Shown here: positions 1 through 12,300 of the stretch, piece by piece
How positions within the stretch are numbered: position 1 is the stretch's first letter
How the letters are laid out: every line of letters begins with the position of its first letter
NCBI GenBank assembly: GCA_022747635.1
Contig: JAKTNV010000005.1
Location: 45,997,013-46,061,012, forward strand
Reading direction: 5' to 3'
DNA from: Hetaerina americana
Taxonomy: Eukaryota; Arthropoda; Insecta; Odonata; Calopterygidae
Length of the DNA stretch: 64,000 nucleotides
The notes under the pieces: generated by a model
Told to the model about the DNA's origin: nothing
What the model saw: only the letters and a program-made list of their open reading frames with translations
Databases searched by the model: none
Made by a program: the position numbers and the translations under genes

Positions 1-330
1 CTAGTTTCCTCCACACCCCTATCCCACCTCCCCCCCGCCGGTTCCTTCACCCCTTGCGTATACTTCTCTCTTGTCTCCCTCCTACTCCCGCCTTTGACGC
101 CCCGCTAAGAATTTCCTCCTCCCTCTTTTAACTCTATCCCTTGAGAAGTGACGCCAAAAAAGATCGGAGTAATCGTACCCATTCCGTGGAACCGTTTTGG
201 GCGATACCGAGAGTGACCCACCGCAGTTCTCTTGAGGAAGGGGGGAGGTAAAGAAGAGAAACCCTTTTTTTTTAGGGCAGAGGAAATCTCTTTTAGGAAA
301 ACCTTAGGTGTACCGCGTCGTGGTTCCACG
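1..330. other. Pyrimidine-rich GC-richer island
   Basis: The first 120 bases are strongly C/T-rich on the plus strand, with runs of C and CT, and are followed by mixed sequence with a poly-T run near 265-275. Open frames here come from the skewed composition and show no protein-family signal. It is the first of about fourteen such islands in the window, and it may continue beyond the left edge. Confidence 0.5.
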
Positions 331-2970
331 ACGAGGGGCTTTTTAAAATTCGGTTCACGTCCGTTCTGGTTGTTATGGTGACCTTATGGAATAACGGATG
401 AGGGAGGGTGAGCTAAGATATCCTTCTTGGCCAGGAAAAATATTTTTAAATTTGATATACAGGTTAAGGCTGTTAAGTATCATCAGGAATATAAGGCCAT
501 GTAAATTTATTTCATCCGATTCCTATCGCATGCCATTAAAGAGCGCAATTATGTTTATGAAAAACCATTAACTGGTTTATAAGAACCATATACGTAGTTT
601 ATGCATGAAGTTGTGATAATTTCAAAAAAAGGTTAAAGGTTCAAATGGTTGCGAGGATCCGGAAGGTTGAAGAATGTATCCCTCGAAGAGAATCAGGAAA
701 GCCTTGAGGAAGAAGGGCCGTCGGGAATTGACTAATGTTCTTAAATTAGATACGTCATGTGCGTATCCCAGTATGAAAAATAATGAGGCGATATTGCACT
801 ATTTAATTCTGTCTTTGTAAAAATAAAATGCATTAATCCTTATGTAATCATCAAATGAAAAGTTAACATATTTTATATTTTATTTCCTATTATTTTTAGG
901 ATGGATTAGTTTAGCATTTACTGCATTGAATGCGTTTGGAATCCAATTTTCAGTGAAGCGTAACCCAATATCAACCGATCAAATCCTCCATTCGTCGCCA
1001 ATCATTAACTTAAATAGTCCGTCAATGTAATGAGTTTTTAACAATGTAATCAGCCCTAAAATTATAGTCTTTCTAGTACATTCTGTAGAACTAATCTGAG
1101 AAAATTAAATCCAATTAACATAATTAGATTTGATAGTTAAAATAGGTACGACTCTCTACCAGTTTAAGAATTGAAATCAAATTTCAAAACCACTCCGACT
1201 AGAATGGCTTTCTTCCATTGCCACTGTTTTTCTTTTGAGCCTTTTGATCAAGAGCCCGTCTCCGAATACCATTCCCGATAGGACTCAAACTCATCATCCT
1301 CACATCAAAACATTCTCTTTAACCTAACCAACTCTCGTGCCTCCATCTCCCTTGTAACAACATACTTATTCGCAAAACAACACGGTTACTCCCAGAGTAT
1401 GCCGTGGCTAAGCAAAGTTCGAGTTCGGGTAATGAGGGATGCGATGTGGTTAGTGATCGAAAGCATGGGCATTTTTGATCAAAATCTGTGCAATCATAAA
1501 ACTGCGATATGTGCACCGAAATTGGAAAACCTAAGCCTTGGAACCCTGATTACGAATGTCAGGATATACTCAAAGGATAAAATCGGAAGGTATTTGCGCA
1601 CTAAAGGCAACATTTTCACAAATATAGAAGGATTTCACCCTATTCAGGTGCATAACCTTTTTGGGGTTTGCTTATGAGGAAGCGAGGTTTGAAAGTGAAA
1701 AATTCTAAAAGGAAAATCCAAATTGAGGCTCTCAGAATTATTATCTGAATCATTTTGAACCACAATGAAAAATTCCTAAAGCAGGGCTGTGGGATCTCTC
1801 ATTTGGTTAAACATTTCTGCGCAATATATTGACAGAAATACTAAACTTCACTGAGTGAAATAAATGTCCAATAAGTCGCCCCCTTCAACTCCCTATCTCG
1901 TAGGTATAACCGCTTAAATATGTGAAATGTGGGGGAGGCGGACGAGACTATAACGAAAATGTAAAACCATTCATACGCTGCCCTATTTTAATGAACCACG
2001 GCCGGTACCAATGTTTTAGTATACCCTTAGATGGTAATATATGAAGGGATAACTACATATTATAAAGAGATTGTTTATTATACCTCTTAAGGATAATTTG
2101 GGAAGACAGAAACCGATTGGCATAACTATATTAAAATAATGACAAATTAAAAATCTATTTTATTATATAGACCAATATACTTTGGCACATTTTTTTCTAT
2201 TTTTACGATTAATTTAGAAATAAAAACCAGTCACTAATTACAAATTTTATAGGGAAAACATTCCAAGGTTGTATTCTGACACCCTTTAAAACAACGTGGC
2301 GGATTGCATTGTGTGCGATGTAAACTTCCCTATTTGGTAAATTTACCCTACTGACAGAATGTTAGCTCGTAATAAACATCCTTTTAAGTAAATATATATA
2401 GCTCAATTCATCCAAACTCAGCCATCGCCAAAAATCAGATAGTTGTGGCACATCAGTCTAATCTCGACTGAATCTCGTGCCACGAAAGGTTATTAATGAA
2501 ACTTTTGCCTAGCATATTCCAATATAGCATTTCAAACCAGAAAATCTCTTTTCGACTTTGAATCAAATGTCTTTTTCTGAACGGTAGCAGTAGACTAGTA
2601 TGCTTTCGGCGGTCAGTATTTTCTCCGTTGTTTCTTCTGTTAAAAGCAATAAATTCAATTCCATCGGCACTTACTGAAAATTAACTTCTCACACATATTG
2701 ACAGAAGGTTGTAATTACATCGCAAACTTTTCATATACTTAAATTGTAGAAATTGCATTTTCTACAGGCATGCAAGTTAATGTTCAACACGAATCAACTG
2801 TGAAAGAGCCTAATTAATTTTCTCTTTCCTCCTAAAATAAACATAATGGTTGACACACGGATGGCAGCACTTTCGCGAAAAGGTGCAGAGTCGGAATATT
2901 TTACAGCTCAGGGAATGCTGTTGCAATACTACGTATTTTCTGGAACACTATTTTGACCAGGAAATCAGGG
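331..2970. other. Unannotated AT-rich sequence
   Basis: AT-rich sequence with stops in all frames. A 92-codon open frame on the plus strand (1,399-1,677) and a 65-codon frame on the minus strand (1,319-1,516) show no recognisable motif. I see no repeat, RNA gene or exon that I can support. Confidence 0.5.
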
Positions 2971-2974
2971 TCTT

Positions 2975-3410
2975 CCGACCTTCGGACTGAGGGGAGTGGG
3001 GAGGGCGGGCTGTGAGTGGCGGTCGGGGTTCAGATGGGTGGGCACGGAGGGAAGAAAGAGAAAGAGGGGAGGAGGAAGGGAAGCCCAAAACCGATCATTA
3101 CAAAACTCTTCGACGGTCGAATTTTCGGGAAATAAAACTCCACACAAATCGAATTAGTGAATATTATACGTCACAGCGCGCCCCTTAGCCCTGCTTACTT
3201 TATCGTCGGATCGCGCTCGAAGGCGATGTTTGAAGCGAAAAAATGAAGGAAAATTTTTTTTTTCTACGAACCTGTTGGATGCTCCACAAATCAGCCTTTT
3301 AGACCAAAGGTTAGAAAATCCCAAAATGCAGCCATTAACTTCGCCTTTTTCCTCTTTTCCCTGTCCTTCCCCCCTGCCTCCTTCCCGTGCCTCCCTCGCC
3401 CGTCGCGCTT
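2975..3410. other. Purine-skewed then pyrimidine-skewed island
   Basis: Positions 2,980-3,090 are G/A-rich on the plus strand, and 3,340-3,405 are C/T-rich, so the skew flips within the island. Short open frames on both strands here are products of composition. CpG dinucleotides are locally more frequent than in the AT-rich flanks (for example 3,170-3,230). Confidence 0.45.
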
Positions 3411-6400
3411 AAGACTTTTCAGAAAAAAAGAGCCTTCCACGCGGAAACGTAGCAGAATTGGTGAGTGAATGATGGTTGCTTTTAAAGAATACATCTTGTG
3501 TATTAAATTGTAAGTCAACTCGGGTAAGGTGATAAAAACCCAGCATCCACACATCGTACAGCAAACCAATTACATTATCGAAAACCTCTTGAACTTTTGT
3601 AACATAAAACGCTCGCACTCAAGAAAAATTATTTGAGCGATTTCACTTTGATGTTTCCCAATATTACTATTGTTGAATTTGATCTCAAGAATAGGGAACT
3701 CTCGTGATTATAATAAATATGGATGGATGATAAATTTTAAAAACATGATGAATACTGCCGGCGTTCCATTTCTTCAATAAGATACCGATGAGACACTGCT
3801 CGTCGCCGTGGGCTAAGTATCATAATTTTAACTTAATTCATGCCTGAATCGATTCAAAACTGCACCGCTTGTGTCAATAGATCAATATACCGTGTAACCA
3901 ATGAAGTAAATTTCTTTACTTTAATGTTTGAAAACATAATATTTACATTGTATCCTTCATGCATTATATTTGAATGAGATATCTATCATAATACTCGTAA
4001 GAGCTTTTACAAATAGAAAAATAAATTAATTAATTGAATTATATTTCCGTGTTTACTCACAAATGTCACAGGATAAGGTATTATACTACAGTCTGCATAA
4101 TCAATACGTCACAAATATATTTAATTAAAATCTAAAATAAATTATTTCTTCAATGCCTAACCTATGAGGCGTAACATTCTATTTTCACCTCTAAATTCTT
4201 TGTTATTATCTCCGTGTTAGCTCAGAGAAGTGAAGAAGCTTACATTCGTATAAAAATAATACAAAAAAATAGAATAAAATCAAAAAGTAAAAGAAGTTTG
4301 AAACTCAATATCCTACTGGTTCATCCTGGTTTTTCCAAAATCCTGTAAATTCACAAATGTGTACCCCAAACATTCTGAACTATCCTCGTTAAAATCCTCA
4401 AATTGATTTTCCGCATTTATTTTTGATTACCCTATACTTCAGATTTTTACACCAAATTGCATTCATGTCTTAAAGATCGAATGTTTAGACAAATCCTAGA
4501 GCTTCTATTCTAAAAGTGGTCGGATGGGTAACATAATGAGGTGGACATGTATGAATAGGAGCATGTTTAGTTTACCCCTTTTTATTGTTAGTTTCATTCA
4601 CTATTCTTGAAGGAATTTTATAAATAGAGTTAACGTTTCGCAGGAAATATAGGATTTAATATGAGGGATAGATAACTTATTTATAGCGTCTAAGTAATAG
4701 CTGCTACAAAGCTCAAGTAATAGGAAGTGAAGGAAAATAAGAAAGAGAAGTAATATGAATTACGGTGGACAAAAAATGATAATGGGTAGCGTTTCGAGCT
4801 GTAGGTTCGCGTGGTATTTAATTTTTGCTTTGAGGTGATTGCAAGAGAGGTGAGAGAAGAGGGTTGGCCGTGGAGGCGAAATGAAAGCCAGTCTAAGCTT
4901 AGTAATTTGAATGGGTAATAGCAATACAGAGGCTCGCATAATTATTTCCTAGGCTCCAACAGCTAAAGTTTAGGTTGAAAAAGATGGAGTGAAGACGGGA
5001 ACTAAAAAATAATGGGAGTTGGTATTGCACGTTTCCAGTCAACTCTTTTGCTGGACCTTTTTTCATAGAGAGGTAATAGTGACGGAATGGGCCGAGAATA
5101 ATTGAAACGTTTATTGGTCGGAAAAAAACCCCACCTGGAGGCAACTTGTCAATAAATAAGCCTCTTCAGAGTTTGGGTCGCGTGCAGGAGGGGTAGGTGG
5201 AGTGAGAAGCCTCGAAAGCGGTGTCCTTGTGCCTTTTTTTACCGTATGACCACCCCCTACGGCGGCACCATCCACTAGCTCCCCAGCCGCCACGGAGGAA
5301 CCTGGGGCCCTAAGGAGGAGGAGCCGTGGGACATTTCGGTGAGAGAGAGAAACGGAAAAGGCAGTACGCAAAATGGGAAAAAAAGTCTACCCTAAAAGTA
5401 AGCCAGTGTTAGTAGATGCCAAAATTTTCTTGCACACCTTAAAGAAACGGCGTGATCGATCATTAAAAAAAACTTTATGGAGAGCACAGATATATGCCTA
5501 TTTAATTAAAGCTGAGAGATATAGAGGCGAGTGCTCTCAAGCAGCTTAATGAGATTTTATCAAATAAAATGTGCATATCAAGTATGCAAATGCATTACCT
5601 AATTTTCAGAAGAATTTAAAACGGGTAGATGCAAACAAAGCTATTGTGCCAATCAAATTCCTATCCAAAAAATCTGCGGCATTTTTTAAGTAGATATATT
5701 TGTACTTTTTGGCATGTATCACCAGTATGACTAGAGGGTTGTCGAAAAAACCAATAAATATCCCGAAATAAAGACTCAAATTTTAAAAAATCAACAATAT
5801 TTTGGTAGCATACCCACAGGACCGTCATGGAATGGTATACAGACTCTAATAATAAAAGCTAAGAGTAAATGATGTAAGTATTTGATTACCTTATAAACAT
5901 CCTGTGATTTCACGCAATTCGTGAACTTAAGGCCGAGGAACTAACTCGCCTTGTACATAAGCAAAATCATTTTTCCTCCCCGCAATGAACTAAATGCTAT
6001 TAAATCGTTATAGCACAAAAAGGAAAGCTCAAAAAAGGCTAAACATTTTCATTCATATTTACCCAACGGACAGGGAAAATAAGTATCATGCAAATGAAAT
6101 GAGTTGCGCGGGTAATTTAAGTACACTGAAAATATTTTTTTTCCAGTTGGAATGTGCCCCTTTATCATAGCTATATCTATGATAAAAATGAAGTTAACAT
6201 AAAATGGATACACTTCCTGGAAAAATATTATCCAGACGCGCTAAATCTCAAAAAGTTATCGATATACAATTATGCAACAATTTTATATAATAAGCTTTGG
6301 GGCATTACCAATAGGCAATCCCTGAAAGTTTCTTACAAATGAAATAAACGTTGTCATGAAGCACGTAGCATATTTAAATATTCGCTCTTTTTAGTTTCGA

Positions 6401-6960
6401 AAATACGCCAGGATATTAAAGTATTTTCCCATTTCGCGCATTTCATTTATTACGCTTGCTTTGAGCACTTCAACATGCGTTTTGTTACTGCCCGAACACT
6501 GTGCAGATAATGAATATATCAAGGTATCTATAGGATTTATTAAATTTAACATCCTGGGAAACAACAGAAGTTAAGAAAGTCGTACATGGATTAATTAGGA
6601 AATCAATAAACAATATGCGCACGAATACCGATAATTTTTCCGACCCCCATTAAATTTCTCATTTACGCCCTCACTGTGACGTACACCCTAAAGGGTACTT
6701 TGACCAAAAAGTACCCCCGTGCGACGGTGGAGAGGGAATTAATAGTTGAAAGAGATGCTTACTCTACCCAGAAAACGCTGGTAAAGAGAAAACGTTAGTG
6801 GAGTGGCAGGCAAGTCGGAAGGAAAAAGAACAAGGTAGAATGATAGAGTGCACTCTTTTTTCTTCCAAAAGCAAAATAGAACTGCCGCATTGGAATTGGC
6901 TGGAACGCTTTGGAAATAAAAAAAACCGAATACACGAATGCCAATATCCTCTGAAAAATC
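3411..6960. other. Unannotated AT-rich sequence
   Basis: Mostly AT-rich unique sequence. A mildly GC-richer patch at 5,150-5,350 gives an 86-codon minus-strand open frame without recognisable domains. A 62-codon plus-strand frame at 6,154-6,342 is AT-rich and unremarkable. No mobile element could be recognised. Confidence 0.45.
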
Positions 6961-6974
6961 GCTAATTAGTGAGT

Positions 6975-7240
6975 GTTAAAGGAAGAGGGAGAAAAGGCAG
7001 GTTTCCCGCGCCCAGCTTTTTTTCGCATCCGAGATGTAATGGAACTGTCGGGTGGGTGAGGCGTGGGAGGAGGTGCGATGAACGGAGGGAATAGTTAGTC
7101 GAAGAATGGGAAGGGAGACGTTTGGATCCGGGAAGGGGGAGAAGAGATGGGAGGATAGAGCGGAAGGGCTTAAGTCTCTCAAAGCCGATCCGAAAAACAA
7201 CTGCCGGCTGTGTGACGCGTAAGGAAAAAGAGAGTCGGGG
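6975..7240. other. Purine-rich island
   Basis: A plus-strand G/A-rich segment with many GGGAG and GAAG runs. The 110-codon minus-strand open frame across it is rich in S, P, F and L, as expected from reading a polypyrimidine strand, and is not taken as a gene. Confidence 0.45.
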
Positions 7241-8395
7241 CAGATGGCTTTGAGAAACGAGGAACGCTTTAATTGGTTCGCTATCAAACGAGATAATCTA
7301 AACTTCAAACGGTATTAGCGGTCACGGGGAGCAAACATTGGCGGCACCGCGGTTAAAGGGATACACGAAAAAACAACTGCGAATCAATTATGCAAATCCA
7401 AGTAAACAGTGCTCATAAAATTAACATGGGAGGGGTCTGATCCCTCTCCTCTCCACCGCTCACCCCTTCACGTCAAACAATGACTCGTTTAAATGCATGC
7501 AAGAAGGGATAATTTCCTGGCGCACTGTTTTTTAGATTCCCCGTGTTGCTTTGGTCAATTTGTTTTAAACGGATGGTAAAATGCAGGTTTAAACACGAAA
7601 GGTGTCGAAGCTGAATGACAGATTAACAAGCCGTCGTAGGTTAAAATTTTCGCTGTTTTTGTGAGACCGATTGAGCTATCAAGTTCACTTGAGATACGCG
7701 CAAAGTTTCTCTTCGAACGATAGGAGACGTTTATTTGAGCAAAAATCTTAAAAATACACACAACAGAAACAGCTTTGAAATATATTACTTAAAATCGTCC
7801 CGTGATGTATTATTTTTGCCAATGTCATAATGTTCAAACGGTTACCTCGAGTGGAGAATTAGCAGCGATTATAGTAATTTTGCAAGCAAATTACGGTAGA
7901 AAAAAGGCATTTGACTATGGATGAATGCTCTAACATTTAATTTAGTCGATATTAATGGACGTTCTTCTAGTCGAGATAATCAAATAAATGATGAGAAATT
8001 ATTTTTTTGGGTCTTCCAGGCGCACGCAGTTAGCATAGGTTCCCAAGTATCTATTCGATATCACAGGAAAATATAATAAAGGCATTAGCACAAGATTATT
8101 TAAGGAGATTACATTAGGATCAGCAGCATTATTTTTTCATTAGATTCGATCTACGATATACGAAAACCGTTAGAGACCATTATCAATAAAATGTTATTTG
8201 CGAAAATGTTAAATAAATGATAGTTCAATGGTTGAATCAATATCGCGAAAGACGGCTACTTATCCGATCGGAATTGGATGAAAATAAATGAAACGACAGC
8301 CCGCAATGACGGCAGGATCGAAGGCCGTAATTACGGAGGGAGAATTTGAATTCGCGAAGACTTCCCGGAGAACACGACCGGATGAGAAAAAATCA
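7241..8395. other. Unannotated sequence
   Basis: AT-rich sequence with no recognisable gene, RNA or repeat. A 68-codon minus-strand frame at 7,555-7,761 has no family signature. Confidence 0.4.
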
Positions 8396-8399
8396 CACA

Positions 8400-8800
8400 T
8401 AGTGAAAAAGGAGTGAGAGAAAGACCTCGCTAACCATCCAGGAGTGAAACGACTTCTTTGAAGGCGGTTGGAATTTTCGGGATGTAAAGCGATCGAAACG
8501 GGATTCTGAAAAGGATTCCGATGAAATGACTTCGATGGAAAAGGACGAGATTTTTCGAAGATAAGGAAATAAATTATATATGCGTCTGTCCGTCCCGCGA
8601 ACGGATGGATGGATTATAAGTGGTGGGAGAGGCAGGAAAGATTGTTGCTTGGGCGGTGAGACTTGTGTGTGTGGGAGGGGACGGGCGCGGGAGGGTAATG
8701 GAATGTCGGGAACGGTGGAAGGTGAGGGAGAGAAGGGGAACGATTTGGGCGGGATGGCGGGGGGGGGGAAGAAGGGGTCGTCGGGCGTGCCTTGAGTTGC
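8400..8800. other. Purine-rich, GC-richer island
   Basis: Strongly G/A-skewed on the plus strand from about 8,400 to 8,790, including long GGGAG and GGGGG runs near 8,660-8,775. Four overlapping open frames of 67-169 codons cover both strands. Their composition (G/R/E on plus, S/P/L/F on minus) is that of a homopurine-biased tract, not of a protein. Confidence 0.5.
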
Positions 8801-9095
8801 GTGACTGCCAGGGAAACAGATGAAACGACCTATCACCCCGTACCCGCGGGAGAGTTAAGTGTCCATGCGTAAGATCGCTCCTCAGAACGTGAGTCAACGT
8901 ATGAGCGCGTCTCTTCAAGCGCACGAACGGCGAACACATCGATACCACAAGAAAAAGCTGGCTACGAACCGAAAGGGGAAAGGACACAAATATTGAAATT
9001 AAGGTTCTCCGAGGGACGAGATAATTTCGCCCCTTAATTTCACCATAAACTGAAAGTTTTGGAATGTGCGTCACTGAAATCATCTGGGTGCGATC

Positions 9096-9317
9096 TTAAA
9101 TCTCCGGGATCAACTCATGACACTTCTGGTGAGTCAGTATGCGCCCACGGTGGGTCAAAGCAGTGAGAGGGTGAGTAGGAGGGTGTTGCTGCTCCTTGGG
9201 CAGTGCCCTACCCTCGATGCCACAGGATGAGCAGCATATAAGCAGGCGCTCTGTAAAGCCCATCCCACCCATTTCAGGTTCGAACCTGCTCTGAGAAAAC
9301 AACCAATCATGATCCAC
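9096..9317 (-). repeat. Possible tRNA-derived repeat fragment
   Basis: Read on the minus strand, the segment carries a B-box-like GGTTCGAACC with an A-box-like TGGATCATGATTGG about 30 bases upstream. The spacing suits a Pol III promoter. No second copy could be recognised in the window and there is no clear tail. The minus-strand open frame across it is not considered coding. The call is weak because GGTTCGAACC is palindromic and could occur by chance. Confidence 0.2.
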
Positions 9318-9319
9318 TG

Positions 9320-12300
9320 AACAATCTAAATGGTTTTATTAAAAATGTATAGAATTCCGAATTATTAGGTTTATTGAAAATGAATACAAATGGTTAAATG
9401 CGTCTTTGAACTTGAATTAAATAAAATTGCAGGTATTCGGAATAAAAGAAAATTATTTTTCATTGTCTTCATTGGAGTTTACGTGTCAACCGGAGTTGGA
9501 AATCCAGAATAGACAAGTTTTAGGAATATCAACGCTTAGAGAAATAATTTTACAACTGAAATGAACTCATTGCAGTTAAATGCCGTTGAAAGCAAAAATA
9601 TAGCAATGGTGAATCTATATACTTTTGGATAATTAGGCCTCATTCCTATAATTAATTTTTCACCTGAGTTCGTCCTTTTATGGTCGTAATTATCTAAACT
9701 ATTGTATGATTAAGCAATTCTGAACAAGGATATTTTTTAACTTGAGTCTTAGAGAGTATAATCAGGTATTGAAAAATAAGTTATTTTCCTCTTTGTCGGA
9801 ATAATCCACCCAATCCAACAATTCAGAGAAAGAAAACGAAACTCCCAAGCCCCAACAGGTTTGTAAGTTAATCAATCAAGAGATCCTACTTCCTAACGAT
9901 ATATTTGTTCGCAGGAAGTTGTACTAGGGTTATTAAGTTTATAATTCACGTCCTTTAAAACTAATCGATCTTACGAAATTATGAAGGGAGGACTATGCGT
10001 CGGAGGACTGAGATCAATTTAGCTAATTACCTTATGAATGGAATAGGGAATCCAGCTGCTGGAGTGGCAAAGCTTTGGTTGAAAAAATACTATTATAAAA
10101 TATGTTTAATCATACTCTAATTTTTAGATTATTATTCTCCATTTTACCCGTTTGTATTATTTCACTCTCAATAGATTTCTCCGACGGAAGATTTCAATGT
10201 AACGTTATTCCAAAGTTCACATTGATTAACTAATTTCCAGACCACCTACTTACAGTAATTATTGTGATTAATCAGCAAGGTTAGTCAAAAAAGAACGTTT
10301 GCATATGGCTGACAGCAGACCTCTACAAAATAATCAAACCGAGAAAAGAAATAGTTTCATTAGAAATCACGAATCTTTTATAGAATACCTCTACCTAACG
10401 AAAGTAAACATAGAAATTTCCTAAAATCTCAGCAACCAAAAGCGAACTCTACTTGTGTGTTCCTCAGATGAAACCTAAGATTCTGCTGGAATACTATTCA
10501 AATATTTTTTGTCAACATCGAGGAATCAAATTAAGATCCTTTACGAGCACTGTTATTGATAATAGCCAGATAGTTTCTGGTCGTACATTTTTCAGACGGT
10601 AACTGCTATTCTATTTGCTGTATTCGCTGCCAAGTATTCCTACGCTTGAATATTTAATGGATCGAATCGAAGATTTAGAAAAAATCCACAGTTGCCATGA
10701 AATCATGAAATAATTCCCGGGAATATGTAACGTGTTCAATTTTTTATTTTTTTACTCCACCATAATAATATTTAGAAACGTTTGATTTTGCGCAAAGGCT
10801 TAAAGCTACGGTCGACGAGTTTTAACATTTTTCCGAAGGGCTTTACCGTTTCGATAATGATTTTTCTGTATTAATATAAACATCGATTACAGTCCTATTG
10901 TTTTAATGACCTAATGCTAGTACAATACCTCTTTGATGAAAATTTCTGCTAAAATTGGCTCCAACTTAACCAATTTCGACGCACCGATGCAGGAATTGGC
11001 CTGCTAACACGAATGATCAAATTCAACAAGATAATATTTGGAAACCAAGGGGAATTGCCCTTGACCCAAAATTCTTGTTTTAATAGTATGACGTGCACTC
11101 ATGCCTACCTTACAACAACATTAGTCAGTGTTGAAACAACAATATTGTGTTAATGACCCGTAATATTTGCCTATCTAAAGGATGCACGTGGCTCTATAAT
11201 ATGTATGCAGAAGGAAGTAGGAACTTGTACTTCTAGAATATAGCTTAGAGCTACACACAACCATCTCTGTGTGAGCTAAAAACAATTTTAACGGTTAAAT
11301 TGAGTACAAATGTGCCAATATATTTGCTAGCTTCACCCTTTTCTATTTATTCTACTCATAAATACAAAGTTTGTGTCTTTGCAAATAAAAGGAACGGTCT
11401 ATAATGACTTTAATTAAATACGGAATAAATGCATAGATTATGGCCAGGAATTGACAGAGTATGCATGCACTTCAATAGGTAACAGAAAACAATAGATGCA
11501 TATATAATACATTACATATTTTAGCAAACGGGTAATATAAAAATGTGTAAAACATGTGTAAATTATCGTCACTTGGCACCGTAGTACCTACACTCTTTCT
11601 TCTTCTCTGCCCTGTCCGTGCTGTCTGGGAGATATGAAGAGAAAACTGGCGAGCAGAGATGAGAGCGATAGGAAAGGAAAGAACAATTGCTAGTGGTGCA
11701 ACATTCCCCACACAATAAAGCACATTTGGGAGAAATGAGTCTAATATAAAACTAAGAGAGTTGCCGTGACAGCTTAGAAAGCATGACGACTGAGCGAAGG
11801 TGAGCGTAAGCAGTAGAGCAAAATAAAATAACTTTACAAGACGTCAAGAGGGGCGATACATAAATGCACCATGAATAGCAAGAAGAAAACAATGATGCTA
11901 ATGGAAATAAACTAATTTGGAGAATAATTTTGGCAAAACATTTAACTGAGAAACGTTTCTTCAAAGCAATAACTGAAGCAAGGATATATCCTAAAAGGCG
12001 AAATTGCGACGTGTGTTCCAGGTAATACTCTTTTAAACGAGTTGAGTACTTCCCAATTTTAAATTACTTACACAGACAGCAAAAATAAACAGAAAACCAC
12101 AGAATGTTTCACGCGATATTTTTCACGATATAATCAATAAATGATGCAATATTTCACCACAAAAGTGCATCCGCAGGTAGGCTACCTAGGACGCCGATGA
12201 GGAAATATTCTTTTTCTTCAAGCTGTTCCTGCTGTTTCATGAGCTATATTGCAGTAAATATATTCATGGCAGTTTGTTAAACGTGTTACATTATAAAGTA